Shown: positions 39,459 through 52,317, counted from the stretch's first letter. The stretch is DNA of 64,000 nt from Stutzerimonas xanthomarina DSM 18231 (GCF_900129835.1 NZ_FQXA01000006.1:124001-188000); one strand, 5' to 3'. Notes: generated by a model from the letters alone, not told the origin. Made by a program: numbers and translations.

Positions 39459-40274
39459 ATGCAGCCCATGCTGAATATCGCGCTGCGCGCCGCCCGTAGC
39501 GCTGGCGAAATGATTGTTCGTTCCACCGAGCGCCTGGACGTGATCTCGGTTAGCGAAAAGGACGCGCGCGATTACGTCTCGGAAGTCGACCGCACAGCCG
39601 AACAACTGATCGTTGCTGCGCTGCGCAAAGCCTATCCAAACCATGGAATCCTTGGCGAGGAAGGCGGACAGCTGGAAGGCAGCGGGGACGGCAAAGATTA
39701 CCTCTGGGTAATCGACCCGCTGGACGGCACCACCAACTTTCTACGTGGCGTCCCCCACTACGCAGTCAGCATCGCTTGCAAATACCGTGGTCGCCTCGAG
39801 CACGCCGTAGTGATCGATCCAGTACGCCAGGAAGAGTTCACAGCTAGCCGGGGACGTGGCGCCGCCCTCAATGGTCGCCGGCTGCGTGTCAGCGCGAGGA
39901 AAAGTCTCGAAGGCGCGCTCCTCGGCACGGGATTCCCGTTTCGCGACAGCCAGCTGGACAACCTCGACAGCTATCTCAACATGTTCCGAAGCCTGGTTGG
40001 TCAAACCGCAGGGCTTCGTCGCGCTGGAGCGGCCAGCCTCGATCTGGCCTACGTCGCTGCCGGTCGCTATGACGCGTTTTGGGAGTTTGGCCTATCCGAA
40101 TGGGACATGGCCGCAGGCGCCCTGCTGATTCAAGAAGCCGGCGGCCTGGTCAGTGACTTTAGCGGCAGCCATGAGTACCTGGAGAAGGGGCAGATCGTTG
40201 CCGGCAACACCAAGTGTTTCAAGGCCGTGCTCACCGCCATCCAGCCTCATCTGACCCCAGCACTGAAACGGTAA
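39459..40274 (+). CDS. suhB: Inositol-1-monophosphatase family protein SuhB
   Basis: SuhB is a magnesium-dependent phosphatase that in E. coli also acts in rRNA transcription and ribosome maturation. The 271-residue protein has metal ligands in GEEGG (E67), DPLDGTTN (D86, D89) and the second motif EWDMAAGALL. It is the only plus-strand gene of this area and ends before a clear terminator. Confidence 0.95.
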   Translation: MQPMLNIALRAARSAGEMIVRSTERLDVISVSEKDARDYVSEVDRTAEQLIVAALRKAYPNHGILGEEGGQLEGSGDGKDYLWVIDPLDGTTNFLRGVPHYAVSIACKYRGRLEHAVVIDPVRQEEFTASRGRGAALNGRRLRVSARKSLEGALLGTGFPFRDSQLDNLDSYLNMFRSLVGQTAGLRRAGAASLDLAYVAAGRYDAFWEFGLSEWDMAAGALLIQEAGGLVSDFSGSHEYLEKGQIVAGNTKCFKAVLTAIQPHLTPALKR

Positions 40275-40290
40275 TCACGAAGCGAAAAAA

Positions 40291-40311
40291 AACGCCCTTC
40301 CGGGCGTTTTT
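40291..40311. terminator. Bidirectional terminator between suhB and the glycine-zipper gene
   Basis: AACGCCC (40291-40297) pairs with GGGCGTT (40302-40308) over a four-base loop. A T-run follows on the plus strand and an A-run precedes it (a T-run on the minus strand), so it can end both convergent transcripts. Confidence 0.9.
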
Positions 40312-40322
40312 ATCAAATCAGT

Positions 40323-40856
40323 TCACTGCTGCGTCAGCACCAGTTGACCGTCACGGACCGGAATTTTCTGGCCAGGGTCGCGATCCATCCGCACCTGCCC
40401 AACCTTGCCGTCAAGATCGTATTTCACCTCATAGGCCACAATCTTTTGGTGGCTATCGGTGACCGTGCTGCAACGGGTTTCCGTTGTGCTATAGGTGTCA
40501 TTCGCCTGCATGCGGCCTTGCACCTGATTACCGGCGTAGCCACCGCCGACCGCTCCGGCGACCGTGGCAATCTTCTTGCCGCTGCCACCGCCAATCTGGT
40601 TTCCGAGCAGACCACCAACCACCGCCCCAACGGCTGTGCCGGCAATACGGTTACTGTCCTGTACGGGTCTCTGGCGGGTGACCGTCACGTCCTTGCATAT
40701 TTCCCGAGGCGTCTTGACGGTCTCCTCGACAGGATTCACGGCCAGCACGCTGGCGAACTCAGGCCCTTGATCGACCAGCGCGTAGGTTGCAAAAGCACCG
40801 CCAGCGCTCACCACAACAGCCCCAAGGACTGTACCGACCAACATCGACTTGTTCAC
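40323..40856 (-). CDS. Glycine-zipper 2TM-domain envelope protein
   Basis: This 177-residue envelope protein has an N-terminal membrane segment or uncleaved signal at about 5-27 (no lipobox). A glycine-zipper 2TM domain follows at about 71-110 (GTAVGAVVGGLLGNQIGG, GAVGGGYAGNQVQG). Two cysteines (C54, C129) could form a disulphide. Relatives include SlyB/OsmB-like proteins and unnamed Pseudomonas proteins between suhB and secF; the function is unknown. Confidence 0.85.
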   Translation of the reverse strand: MNKSMLVGTVLGAVVVSAGGAFATYALVDQGPEFASVLAVNPVEETVKTPREICKDVTVTRQRPVQDSNRIAGTAVGAVVGGLLGNQIGGGSGKKIATVAGAVGGGYAGNQVQGRMQANDTYSTTETRCSTVTDSHQKIVAYEVKYDLDGKVGQVRMDRDPGQKIPVRDGQLVLTQQ

Positions 40857-40930
40857 TGCATCTTCCTTTCATCTGACGAGCCAGGCTCGCGGCGGCGCGT
40901 TGGACCCGTCAGAGTGCGGGAAGTTCGAAC

Positions 40931-41839
40931 TCAGGGAAGCTCGTCGACCTCTTCAACAACAGGGGGAATCAGATCTTCCCGCGTCAGATTCAGCCATACC
41001 AGCAACATACCGGCGACATAAACCGACGAGTAGGTACCTGCGCCGACACCGATCAGAAGCGCCAGGGAAAAGCCCCATAGATTTTCGCCACCGAAGAACA
41101 TCAGCGCACCAACCGCCAGCAATGTGGATACCGAGGTCGCCAGGGTGCGCAGCAAGGTCTGCGTGGTGGAAATATTAATGTTCTCCAGTAGCTCCGCCTT
41201 GCGCAGCATCCGGAAGTTTTCGCGGATTCGGTCAAAGATGACGATGGTGTCGTTCAACGAATAACCAATCACCGCCAACACCGCTGCCAGCACCGTCAGG
41301 TCAAAGGAGATCTGAAACAGAGAGAAGACCCCCAGCACCAGGATCACGTCGTGGAACAGCGACAGCACCGCGCCCAGACCGAATTTCCACTGGAAGCGGA
41401 ACGCGACATAAACCAGAATGCCGCCCAGGGCGAGCAACATACCCAGACCGCCCTGATCCCGTAATTCCTCACCCACTGCCGGCCCAACGAACTCCACCCG
41501 CTTAACCGTTACAGCACTGCCCGCCTCGCCACCACGCAGCGCTTCGGCAATGCGCTCGCCCAGTAGAGGATCGTCGCCCGGCATGCGCACGAGGACATCA
41601 GTGGTGGCACCAAAGCTCTGAACCACAGCCTCGTTGAAACCGGAACCGGCAAGCTGAGAGCGCACCTGATCCAGCGCGACCGGCTGCTCGTAAGAGAGCT
41701 CGATTAGCGTGCCGCCGGTAAAGTCCAGACCGAAATTCAGACCCTTTACCGCCAGACTAGCCAGGGAGGCAAGCGTGAGCACTACGGTCAGAGCAAACGC
41801 CACATGACGCACGCCCATGAAATTGATTACGCGTTTCAT
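40931..41839 (-). CDS. secF: Protein translocase subunit SecF
   Basis: SecF pairs with SecD to use the proton gradient to help pull exported proteins across the inner membrane. The 302-residue protein has the RND-type six-helix layout, with FGLDFTGGTLIELSY after the first helix and GYSLNDTIVIFDRIRENFR in the conserved fourth/fifth helix loop. It starts 12 bases after secD. Confidence 0.97.
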   Translation of the reverse strand: MKRVINFMGVRHVAFALTVVLTLASLASLAVKGLNFGLDFTGGTLIELSYEQPVALDQVRSQLAGSGFNEAVVQSFGATTDVLVRMPGDDPLLGERIAEALRGGEAGSAVTVKRVEFVGPAVGEELRDQGGLGMLLALGGILVYVAFRFQWKFGLGAVLSLFHDVILVLGVFSLFQISFDLTVLAAVLAVIGYSLNDTIVIFDRIRENFRMLRKAELLENINISTTQTLLRTLATSVSTLLAVGALMFFGGENLWGFSLALLIGVGAGTYSSVYVAGMLLVWLNLTREDLIPPVVEEVDELP

Positions 41840-41851
41840 CGTGCTAGCCCC

Positions 41852-43720
41852 TTAAATCCACAACTTCTTAAGATCACGGCCACCATAGATCAGGTTGACC
41901 ATGGCTCGAGTCACGATGACAGCAGTAAACATGGAAGTGATAATCCCGAGCGAGAGCGTAACGGCGAAGCCCTTAATCGGTCCGGTTCCCATGGCGAAGA
42001 GTATGCCGCCGACCAGTAGCGTCGTGAGGTTGCCGTCAACGATCGCCGAAAACGCCCGATCGAAGCCTTCATGGATGGCGCGCTGAACAGACATGCCATT
42101 GGCAATTTCTTCTCGGATCCGCGAAAAAATCAGCACGTTAGCGTCAACCGCCATGCCCATCGTCAACACGATACCGGCGATACCCGGCAGCGTCAGCGTG
42201 GCGCCCAGCATCGACATCAACGCCGTCAGCACTACCATGTTGAACAGCAGGGCAACCGTAGCTAGCACCCCGAAGAACTTGTAGATCAGCACCATGAACA
42301 CCGCGACGAACAGGAAGCCCCACATCGCCGCCTCGACACCGAGCTGGATGTTTTCAGCGCCCAGACTCGGGCCGATGGTGCGCTCTTCAGCAAAGTACAT
42401 CGGCGCAGCCAGGCCGCCAGCACGAAGCAACAGAGCCAACTCGGATGACTCACCCTGACCATCTAGACCAGTGATGCGGAACTGACTGCCCAACGGAGAT
42501 TGGATAGTTGCCAGGCTGATGACTTTTTTCTCTTCCTGGAAGGTCTCAACGCGCACTTCCTGCTCAACACCGTCGACCATCTGCTTAACGTAGCGCGTTG
42601 TCGGCCGCTGCTCGATGAACACAACCGCCATGCTGCGCCCAACGTTGTTGCGAGTGGCGCGGTTCATCAGATCGCCGCCGTGACCATCCAGACGGATATT
42701 CACCTGAGGTCGGCCGTTCTCGTCATAGCTGGCCTGAGCGTCGGTGACTTGGTCGCCAGTAATGATCAGATTGCGCTCGAGCTGAACAGGCGGCCGCCCC
42801 TCCTCACGGAATTCAAATGTTTCGGTTGTCGCCCGCGCGGCATCGGCTTCAGCAGCCAGCCGGAACTCGAGGTTGGCGGTCTTGCCCAGGATACGCTTGG
42901 CTTCGGCCGTATCCTGAACCCCCGGAAGCTCAACCACGATGCGGTTGGCACCCTGACGCTGGACCAAGGGTTCGGAGACACCCAACTCATTGACCCGATT
43001 ACGGACCGTGGTCAGGTTCTGCTTGATCGAATACTCGCGAATCTCCGCCAGCTTGGCCTCGGTAATGGCCAGGCGCAGCACCTGCTGGCCATTGCGTTCG
43101 GTGGAAGTCAGCTCAAAATCGTTGAAGCTCTTGCGGATCAGCGCCTGGGCAGCCGAAAGCGTGGCTTCATCGGCAAAACCTAGCTGTACAGCATTATCAG
43201 TCAACGGGAGGCTGCGATAGCGCACGCGCTCCTTGCGCAACAGGCTCTTGACCTCACCCTCGTAAACGTTGAGACGTGTTTCGATGGCTTTTTCCATGTC
43301 GACTTCGAGCAGAAAATGCACGCCACCGGACAAATCCAGGCCCAGCTTCATCGGGCTCGCGCCCAAATTGCGCAGCCACTCAGGCGTCGTGGGCGCAAGG
43401 TTGAGCGCAACCACGTAGGCATCGCCCAGCGCGCGGCGCACCACATCCTTGGCGGGCAACTGATCGTCCTGATTGGTCAGGCGCAACAAACCGCCACGAC
43501 CCTGTTCGTCCAGGCCCGCTGCCTTGACTTCGATGCCGGCCGCAGCAAGTGCCTTGCTGGCTCGATCAAGATCGGCTTCAGTGACGTTGAGCGAAGCCGC
43601 AGCGCCAGTGACCTGAACCGCCGGATCATCAGGGTAGAGGTTTGGTGCCGAATAGATGAAGGCAATGCCTATCACCACCACTATCAGCAGGTATTTCCAG
43701 AGAGGGAATCTATTGAGCAT
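41852..43720 (-). CDS. secD: Protein translocase subunit SecD
   Basis: SecD is the larger partner of SecF. The 622-residue protein has an N-terminal helix, the large periplasmic P1 domain (LGLDLSGGVHFLLEVDMEKAI near residue 127; ELPGVQDTAEAKRILG) and five C-terminal helices with GMAVDANVLIFSRIREE. A hairpin in the 67-base gap after yajC may tune its expression. Confidence 0.98.
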   Translation of the reverse strand: MLNRFPLWKYLLIVVVIGIAFIYSAPNLYPDDPAVQVTGAAASLNVTEADLDRASKALAAAGIEVKAAGLDEQGRGGLLRLTNQDDQLPAKDVVRRALGDAYVVALNLAPTTPEWLRNLGASPMKLGLDLSGGVHFLLEVDMEKAIETRLNVYEGEVKSLLRKERVRYRSLPLTDNAVQLGFADEATLSAAQALIRKSFNDFELTSTERNGQQVLRLAITEAKLAEIREYSIKQNLTTVRNRVNELGVSEPLVQRQGANRIVVELPGVQDTAEAKRILGKTANLEFRLAAEADAARATTETFEFREEGRPPVQLERNLIITGDQVTDAQASYDENGRPQVNIRLDGHGGDLMNRATRNNVGRSMAVVFIEQRPTTRYVKQMVDGVEQEVRVETFQEEKKVISLATIQSPLGSQFRITGLDGQGESSELALLLRAGGLAAPMYFAEERTIGPSLGAENIQLGVEAAMWGFLFVAVFMVLIYKFFGVLATVALLFNMVVLTALMSMLGATLTLPGIAGIVLTMGMAVDANVLIFSRIREEIANGMSVQRAIHEGFDRAFSAIVDGNLTTLLVGGILFAMGTGPIKGFAVTLSLGIITSMFTAVIVTRAMVNLIYGGRDLKKLWI

Positions 43721-43742
43721 GACGCAGCCCGTCTAATGACGC

Positions 43743-43761
43743 GGGGCGCCTTGCGCGCCCC
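43743..43761 (-). other. Hairpin in the yajC-secD intergenic region
   Basis: GGGGCGC (43743-43749) pairs with GCGCCCC (43755-43761) over five bases. No T-run follows on the minus strand, so this is more likely an mRNA stability or processing hairpin than a full terminator between yajC and secD. Confidence 0.5.
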
Positions 43762-43787
43762 GTCGTTGGTGTTGAGTAGTAGTCAGC

Positions 43788-44117
43788 TCAGATGGCTTTC
43801 AGCGTGCCCTTGGGCAACGTTGCGGCAATCGCTGCCTTCTGGAACTTCAGCTCCACCGAATCGGAAACCTCGATCACGACGAAGTCATCAGAAACTTTGG
43901 TGACCTTGCCCGCGATACCACCGGAAGTCACCACTTCGTCACCCTTCTGCAAGCCGCCGATCAGGTTCTTATGTTCCTTGGCGCGCTTGGCTTGTGGACG
44001 CCAGATCATCAGATAGAAAATGACCAGAAAACCAACCAGGAACAGCCACTCGAAGCCACTACCGGCGGGACCAGCGGCAGCCTCTTGAGCGTAGGCGGCG
44101 GGAATCAGAAAGCTCAT
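43788..44117 (-). CDS. yajC: Preprotein translocase subunit YajC
   Basis: YajC is a small inner-membrane partner of SecDF. The 109-residue protein has a single membrane helix at about 22-42 followed by RPQAKRAKEHKNLI and a small SH3-like cytoplasmic domain (GDEVVTSGGIAGKV). It sits between tgt and secD, the usual order. Confidence 0.96.
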   Translation of the reverse strand: MSFLIPAAYAQEAAAGPAGSGFEWLFLVGFLVIFYLMIWRPQAKRAKEHKNLIGGLQKGDEVVTSGGIAGKVTKVSDDFVVIEVSDSVELKFQKAAIAATLPKGTLKAI

Positions 44118-44158
44118 GTAGCACTCCTGTTGCAGAGATCAGTTTAGTTATGGATTCG

Positions 44159-46338
<2,180 letters not shown>

Positions 46339-46410
46339 TGAAAAGATCAGCACGGGACATCAGGGGCGCAAAGCTTAGCGGAAACACCTCATTCTGACCA
46401 CGCTAGACGA

Positions 46411-46439
46411 TTGACCGTTACGCATTGCATCCCTATACT
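46411..46439 (+). promoter_or_regulatory. tRNA-Leu promoter
   Basis: TTGACC (46411-46416) and TATACT (46434-46439) are 17 bases apart, 14 bases ahead of the tRNA. The G+C-rich stretch that follows (GCGCCGCC) is the discriminator expected of a stable-RNA promoter under stringent control. Confidence 0.85.
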
Positions 46440-46452
46440 GCGCCGCCACTGT

Positions 46453-46539
46453 GCCTCGATGGCGGAATCGGTAGACGCAGCGGATTCAAAATCCGCCGTT
46501 GGTAACAACGTGAGAGTTCGAGTCTCTCTCGAGGCACCA
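46453..46539 (+). tRNA. tRNA-Leu (CAA)
   Basis: The 87-base class II tRNA has the acceptor stem GCCTCGA/TCGAGGC, encoded CCA end, the anticodon loop TTCAAAA with anticodon CAA at 46487-46489, a long variable arm (GTTGGTAACAAC) and T-loop TTCGAGT. It reads UUG. It is divergent from queA, and no element is integrated at it. Confidence 0.98.
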
Positions 46540-46974
46540 TAATTCAGTGATCAGAGGCAACTTTGCCCTCTGATGAAGGGGAACCGCAGCAAACAGCGGC
46601 GTCACCCCTGCGACACGCCAACAGCACCCTGCCGAAGCAAGCCTTAGCTGCAAGCAAAACGGCTTTCCACTGCCGGTATGGCAGGCAGCGTCGGCCGTAT
46701 CAACTGCGATAAAGCAGAACTTCTGCAACACCAACAGCACTGAAAGCGCCGCTTGCAGTGGGTATAAGTCTATGGCTCCAAGGGCTTGGCATCGCCCAGC
46801 GAGTTATCGTAGAGTGTGCCCACTGTGTTTGCATGGGTCGCTGTTGAATCGTGGCCTGATGCAGTAGATCTTCAGATCCGCTACATCCGTTCGACTCTTT
46901 ACTCCTTGCAACCAGTTTCCGCTTTCTGCATATGCAGTGGCGTTTCCACTATTGAGTTTCAAGGATACAAAGCT
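46540..46974 (+). other. Gene-free region between tRNA-Leu and the cold-shock gene, including a long leader
   Basis: No convincing gene lies here. A hairpin CAGAGG...CCTCTG just after the tRNA could end it, without a T-run. A possible promoter, TTGGCA (46786-46791) with TAGAGT (46810-46815) 18 bases apart, would give the cold-shock mRNA a leader of about 150 bases. Long leaders are normal for cspA-type mRNAs, where they act as temperature-responsive RNA. The rest, about 46575-46780, I cannot explain. Confidence 0.5.
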
Positions 46975-47187
46975 ATGTCGAATCGTCAGAACGGTACCGT
47001 CAAGTGGTTTAACGACGAAAAAGGTTTTGGTTTCATCACGCCTGAAAGCGGTCCGGATCTGTTCGTGCACTTCCGCGCGATCGAAGGCAACGGCTTCAAA
47101 AGTCTGAAAGAAGGCCAGAAGGTCAGCTTCATCGCTGTGCAAGGTCAAAAGGGCATGCAGGCTGATCAGGTTCAAATCCAGGAATAA
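46975..47187 (+). CDS. CspA-family cold-shock protein
   Basis: This 70-residue single-stranded nucleic-acid-binding protein is one cold-shock domain. RNP1 (KGFGFI) and RNP2 (LFVHF) are present. It probably acts as an RNA chaperone. I chose the ATG at 46975, with an AGGA site upstream; the longer frame reads only the leader. It ends 11 bases before a strong terminator, so it is monocistronic. It resembles Pseudomonas CapB/CspA, but the paralogue cannot be named. Confidence 0.96.
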   Translation: MSNRQNGTVKWFNDEKGFGFITPESGPDLFVHFRAIEGNGFKSLKEGQKVSFIAVQGQKGMQADQVQIQE

Positions 47188-47198
47188 GCCCCGCTCCG

Positions 47199-47232
47199 AA
47201 AAGCCCCTGATGACAACATCAGGGGCTTTTTT
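47199..47232 (+). terminator. Terminator of the cold-shock gene
   Basis: AAAAGCCCCTGATG (47199-47212) pairs perfectly with CATCAGGGGCTTTT (47217-47230) over a four-base loop and ends in six Ts. Confidence 0.95.
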
Positions 47233-47285
47233 ATGCGCGCGTTTCCGTAGAATGCGCCACTGCCTTTTCTAGCGAGACAACATGC

Positions 47286-47783
47286 ATGCGCAACCACCCG
47301 CTCAGCCCGCAGGGCCCGTTTCCTGCCGCCGGCCTGACTCGTCGACTCGCCGCCATCCTCTATGATGCTTTTCTGTCGATCGCACTGATGATGGTGGTCA
47401 CGCTGTTTTATCAGCAGGTGATCTTGCGCTTTTTCTATGGCAGTGAGGGCCTTAGGGCTGTCGCTGAATCAGGCGGCCTCGATATAGACCCGATCCTGTC
47501 GACATTGCTGCTGTTCACCCTGTTCGCCTTTTTTGCCAAGTTCTGGACGCACAACGGTCAGACGCTCGGAATGCAGGTCTGGGGGGTGCGGATCCAAAAC
47601 ACCGACGGCACCGCCATAGACTTATGGCAGGCACTGTTGCGCTTCCTGATTGCGATAATCTCCTGGCTCGCCCTGGGCTTGGGCTACTGGTGGATGCTTT
47701 GGGACAAGCAAAACCGGACATGGCAGGACATCTATTCCGAGAGCCAGGTCGTCCAGCTACCGAAGAATACGCATAAGAAATAG
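47286..47783 (+). CDS. RDD-family membrane protein
   Basis: This is a 165-residue inner-membrane protein with three or four helices and the RDD-type opening (GLTRRLAAILYDAFLSIALM). The C-terminal helix is followed by WDKQNRTWQDIYS, the second conserved part of the domain. Some RDD proteins have been linked to ion transport or membrane quality control, but a role here is not shown. Confidence 0.88.
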   Translation: MRNHPLSPQGPFPAAGLTRRLAAILYDAFLSIALMMVVTLFYQQVILRFFYGSEGLRAVAESGGLDIDPILSTLLLFTLFAFFAKFWTHNGQTLGMQVWGVRIQNTDGTAIDLWQALLRFLIAIISWLALGLGYWWMLWDKQNRTWQDIYSESQVVQLPKNTHKK

Positions 47784-47797
47784 ACCGGAGGCTGCTC

Positions 47798-47826
47798 GGT
47801 TCGCCTGCCGACTGGCCGAACCTTTT
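47798..47826 (+). terminator. Terminator of the RDD gene
   Basis: GGTTCG (47798-47803) pairs with CGAACC (47817-47822), with an inner GCC/GGC pair, and four Ts follow at 47823-47826. Confidence 0.75.
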
Positions 47827-47894
47827 GGGCAGCTTGGGGCTTGCAGCTCTCTCCGCCAGCTTCCAGCCTCAAGCACTTTCGTCATTTCCCCTGG

Positions 47895-48956
47895 TTATCC
47901 CGCCCGCCGCAACAACCAGACACCGGCCAGCGCGCAGATAGCCGCTGGTACCGCCACTGCTAGTAGCGGTGAGAAGCCGAACACCTGGCTCGCCGGACCC
48001 AGCAGGTCCTGCAAAATGCGGAATACGAAACCAACTATGACACCGGTGAAAATACGCTGACCGAGCGTCACAGAGCGCAGCGGCCCAAAGATGAACGAGA
48101 TTGCCAGCAATACCAGCGCCACCGTCACGGCCGGCTGCAACACCTTGCTCCAGAACGCCAACCAATAGCGCCCGTTGTTTAACCCTTGCTCGCCCAGATA
48201 ATGGATGTAGCGCCATAACCCGGTGATCGACAGCGCATCCGGCTCCATTACGACCGTACCGACCAGCTGTGGCGTCAGCTGCACATCCCAGCGCTCTTCG
48301 GCGGCCTTGGTCACCTCAGTGTGATCGCCTCGAAAATGCGTCGTAGCGACATCGCTGAGCAACCATCGATCGCCCTCATAACGTGCACGCCGGGCAAAAC
48401 TTGCCGATAGCAACTGCCGCTGCTCGTCAAATCGGTAGCGGGTGACGCCGAGCAGCAAACCACTGGGTTGCACCGCATTGATATGCACGAATTCGTCACC
48501 CTGACGATGCCAGAGCCCGCGCTTGCTGCTCTGCGCTTCACCAGCGCCCTGAGCCGAAGATCGATTGGCCTGAGCAATGTTTTCGCTCCAGGGCGATACA
48601 TATTCACCAATCAGTACACCGATCAGAAGCAGCAACAGCATTGGCTTCATCACGGCCAGCACGATTCGCCCGAGAGACACGCCGGCAGCACGCATGATGG
48701 TCAGCTCGCTACTGCTCGCCAGAGTGCCAAGACCGATAAGGCAGCCGATCAGGGCCGCCATCGGCAACATCTCGTAGATTCGAGAGGGCGTGGTCAGCAA
48801 CACATAAACGGCAGCGTCCAAGGTGCCATAGCTGCCTTTCACGTCACCCAGCTCGTCGATAAAGGCGAACAACAATGCCAGGCCGACAATGATGCCCAAC
48901 ACCGTCAGAATCGCCAGCAGCACGTGACTGCCAATGTAGCGATCGAGCTTACGCAT
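47895..48956 (-). CDS. lptG: LPS export permease LptG
   Basis: LptG with LptF forms the membrane part of the LptB2FG ABC transporter, which extracts LPS from the inner membrane. From the ATG at 48956 it has 353 residues; the N-terminal helix begins MRKLDRYIG. Six helices, two groups of three, flank a periplasmic beta-jellyroll (about 105-265). It overlaps lptF by eight bases. Confidence 0.96.
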   Translation of the reverse strand: MRKLDRYIGSHVLLAILTVLGIIVGLALLFAFIDELGDVKGSYGTLDAAVYVLLTTPSRIYEMLPMAALIGCLIGLGTLASSSELTIMRAAGVSLGRIVLAVMKPMLLLLLIGVLIGEYVSPWSENIAQANRSSAQGAGEAQSSKRGLWHRQGDEFVHINAVQPSGLLLGVTRYRFDEQRQLLSASFARRARYEGDRWLLSDVATTHFRGDHTEVTKAAEERWDVQLTPQLVGTVVMEPDALSITGLWRYIHYLGEQGLNNGRYWLAFWSKVLQPAVTVALVLLAISFIFGPLRSVTLGQRIFTGVIVGFVFRILQDLLGPASQVFGFSPLLAVAVPAAICALAGVWLLRRAG

Positions 48957-50070
48957 GAGCGGCCCTCGACAGGCTGCGGCGCTTGCTGATGGCAAGCCTT
49001 AACGGTTCCCAGTAAAGCATCAGCATCCCTATCGCGAAGAAAATTCCGTGTACCCACCAGAGCCCCAACGTCGGCGGTATCCGACCCTTGTCCAAGGAGC
49101 TACGTGCAGCGATGAGCAACGCGAGGTAAGCCATATACAAAAGGATTGCGGGCAGCAGTTTCAGGAAGCGTCCCTGGCGTGGGTTGACCTTCGACAACGG
49201 GACCGCGAGCAGTGTGACGATGAACACCAGCAGCGGCAAAGACAACCGCCACTGCAGTTCGGACTGCAAACGAATGTCGTCGCTCCCAAGCAGATCAACC
49301 GTCGACATTGACTCTCGTTCACTCAGCTCGACACTGACCTCCGGCCGGGGCAGCAGCACGCCGTAGGTGTCGTACTGGATCGCCCGATAATTAGCCTGCC
49401 CCGGATTGCCGTCATAGCGATAGCCGTTCTCCAGAATCAGATAGCGGCTTCCGTCAGGCTGGATTTCCTGGCGCCCGCTTTCGGCGACCAAAACGGAGAG
49501 CCCACGTTTCTCACCGGTCGCGCTGGATAGATTGGTCTCGGAGATGAACACGCCGGCCAGCTCGGTGCGATCGTCAGTCAATTCGCGGGTATAGGTCACC
49601 CGAGTTCCGTCGCGCAGCGTCTGAAAGCGCCCTGGCACCAGCGTATCGAACTCAGTCAAAGAATCCTGCTCATTGAGAATACGATCAACCTCGGCGACGC
49701 CCTGCGGAGCCAAGCCGAGGCTCAACCAGCCAACCAGCGCGGCAACCAGCGCGGCCGGCGCAAGGCTATATACGAGCAGTCGACGCTGACTCATGCCGGT
49801 GGCCGAGAGGACGGTCATCTCGCTATCGAGGTAAAGCCGCCCATAAGCCAGCAGGATGCCCAGGAACAAACCTAGCGGCAGAATCAGCTGCAGGAACCCC
49901 GGCAGACGGAACCCCATGATCATCAGCAGCACGCCCGGATCGAGCAGCCCCTGTGCGGCCTGCGCCAGGTATTTGATAAAACGGCCGCTCATGATGATCA
50001 CCAGCAGCACAGCACTTACCGCGCTCAGGGTGACCAAAAGCTCACGGGACAGGTAACGAAAGACGATCAA
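48949..50070 (-). CDS. lptF: LPS export permease LptF
   Basis: LptF is the partner of LptG in LPS export. I place the start at the TTG at 50070 (373 residues, MIVFRYLSRELL), because a GGAG site lies eight bases ahead of it. The in-frame GTG at 50079 has that site only two bases away. Helices fill 5-100 and 265-373, with a periplasmic jellyroll between. It is divergent from pepA. Confidence 0.95.
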   Translation of the reverse strand: MIVFRYLSRELLVTLSAVSAVLLVIIMSGRFIKYLAQAAQGLLDPGVLLMIMGFRLPGFLQLILPLGLFLGILLAYGRLYLDSEMTVLSATGMSQRRLLVYSLAPAALVAALVGWLSLGLAPQGVAEVDRILNEQDSLTEFDTLVPGRFQTLRDGTRVTYTRELTDDRTELAGVFISETNLSSATGEKRGLSVLVAESGRQEIQPDGSRYLILENGYRYDGNPGQANYRAIQYDTYGVLLPRPEVSVELSERESMSTVDLLGSDDIRLQSELQWRLSLPLLVFIVTLLAVPLSKVNPRQGRFLKLLPAILLYMAYLALLIAARSSLDKGRIPPTLGLWWVHGIFFAIGMLMLYWEPLRLAISKRRSLSRAAHA

Positions 50071-50186
50071 ACCGGACACTCCAGGGTTGTCAGGCTCCGG
50101 CGGCTACGCTCAAACTAGCCGCCAAGCAGCCGGCCCGCCCGTAACAGGTCGTTGGATCCACTCAGCATTTTCCAACGCCCCGGTAG

Positions 50187-51749
<1,563 letters not shown>

Positions 51750-51771
51750 GCAAAACGAGCGGAAGTCGGGC

Positions 51772-52191
51772 ATGACGCGGATCGAATTCTACGTATTGCC
51801 TGACAGCGAACCGGCAGGCCGTGCAAGAGCGGCCTGCCAATTGGCGAGCAAGGGCTGGCAGCACGGCCTGTCGGTATTCATTCGCTGCCAGGATAACCAG
51901 CAGTGCAATGAATTGGACGAGCTGCTCTGGAGCTTTCGCGCCGAGCGCTTCATTCCGCATGAGCTTTATGACGACCATCCTCAAGCGCCCGTGGTGATCG
52001 GTACCGAGCAGCCACCCGCCGCCACGCAGGGTTTGTTGATCAATCTGTCACCCACCCTGTCGCCGCATACGGACCGGTTCAGCCGGGTGATCGAAATCGT
52101 CAATCAGCAGCCCGAGCTACTGACCGTCTGCCGGGACAATTTTCGCCTCTACCGGCAGCGTGGCTATGATCCCAAGAGAGTCGAGCTGTAA
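51772..52191 (+). CDS. holC: DNA polymerase III chi subunit
   Basis: HolC links the polymerase III clamp loader to SSB. The 139-residue protein matches the family in length and in stretches such as FYVLPDSEP near the start and LLWSFRAERFIPHEL (about 51-65). It lies 22 bases after pepA, the usual pepA-holC order. Confidence 0.93.
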   Translation: MTRIEFYVLPDSEPAGRARAACQLASKGWQHGLSVFIRCQDNQQCNELDELLWSFRAERFIPHELYDDHPQAPVVIGTEQPPAATQGLLINLSPTLSPHTDRFSRVIEIVNQQPELLTVCRDNFRLYRQRGYDPKRVEL

Positions 52192-52317
52192 CGAGTGCTG
52201 GCCGCAAGCGAAGGAGCCGCCGGGCCCGCCGCCGATCGACATCGATAGTTTGTGGGCCAATGCCCGATCAGGACCACCCTCAATACGCCTGGACGCTCAA
52301 TTCCGGATGCCCCGTAC

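Noticed and set aside
46453..46539. tRNA-Leu as an integration site
   Set aside because: Normal core genes lie on both sides and there is no integrase or duplicated tRNA end nearby.
46486..46740. 84-residue frame overlapping tRNA-Leu on the minus strand
   Set aside because: Its end lies inside a certain tRNA gene, and the protein has no features of a real gene.
46804..47175. 123-residue frame antisense to the cold-shock gene
   Set aside because: It covers the cold-shock coding sequence and leader; the sense gene is certain.
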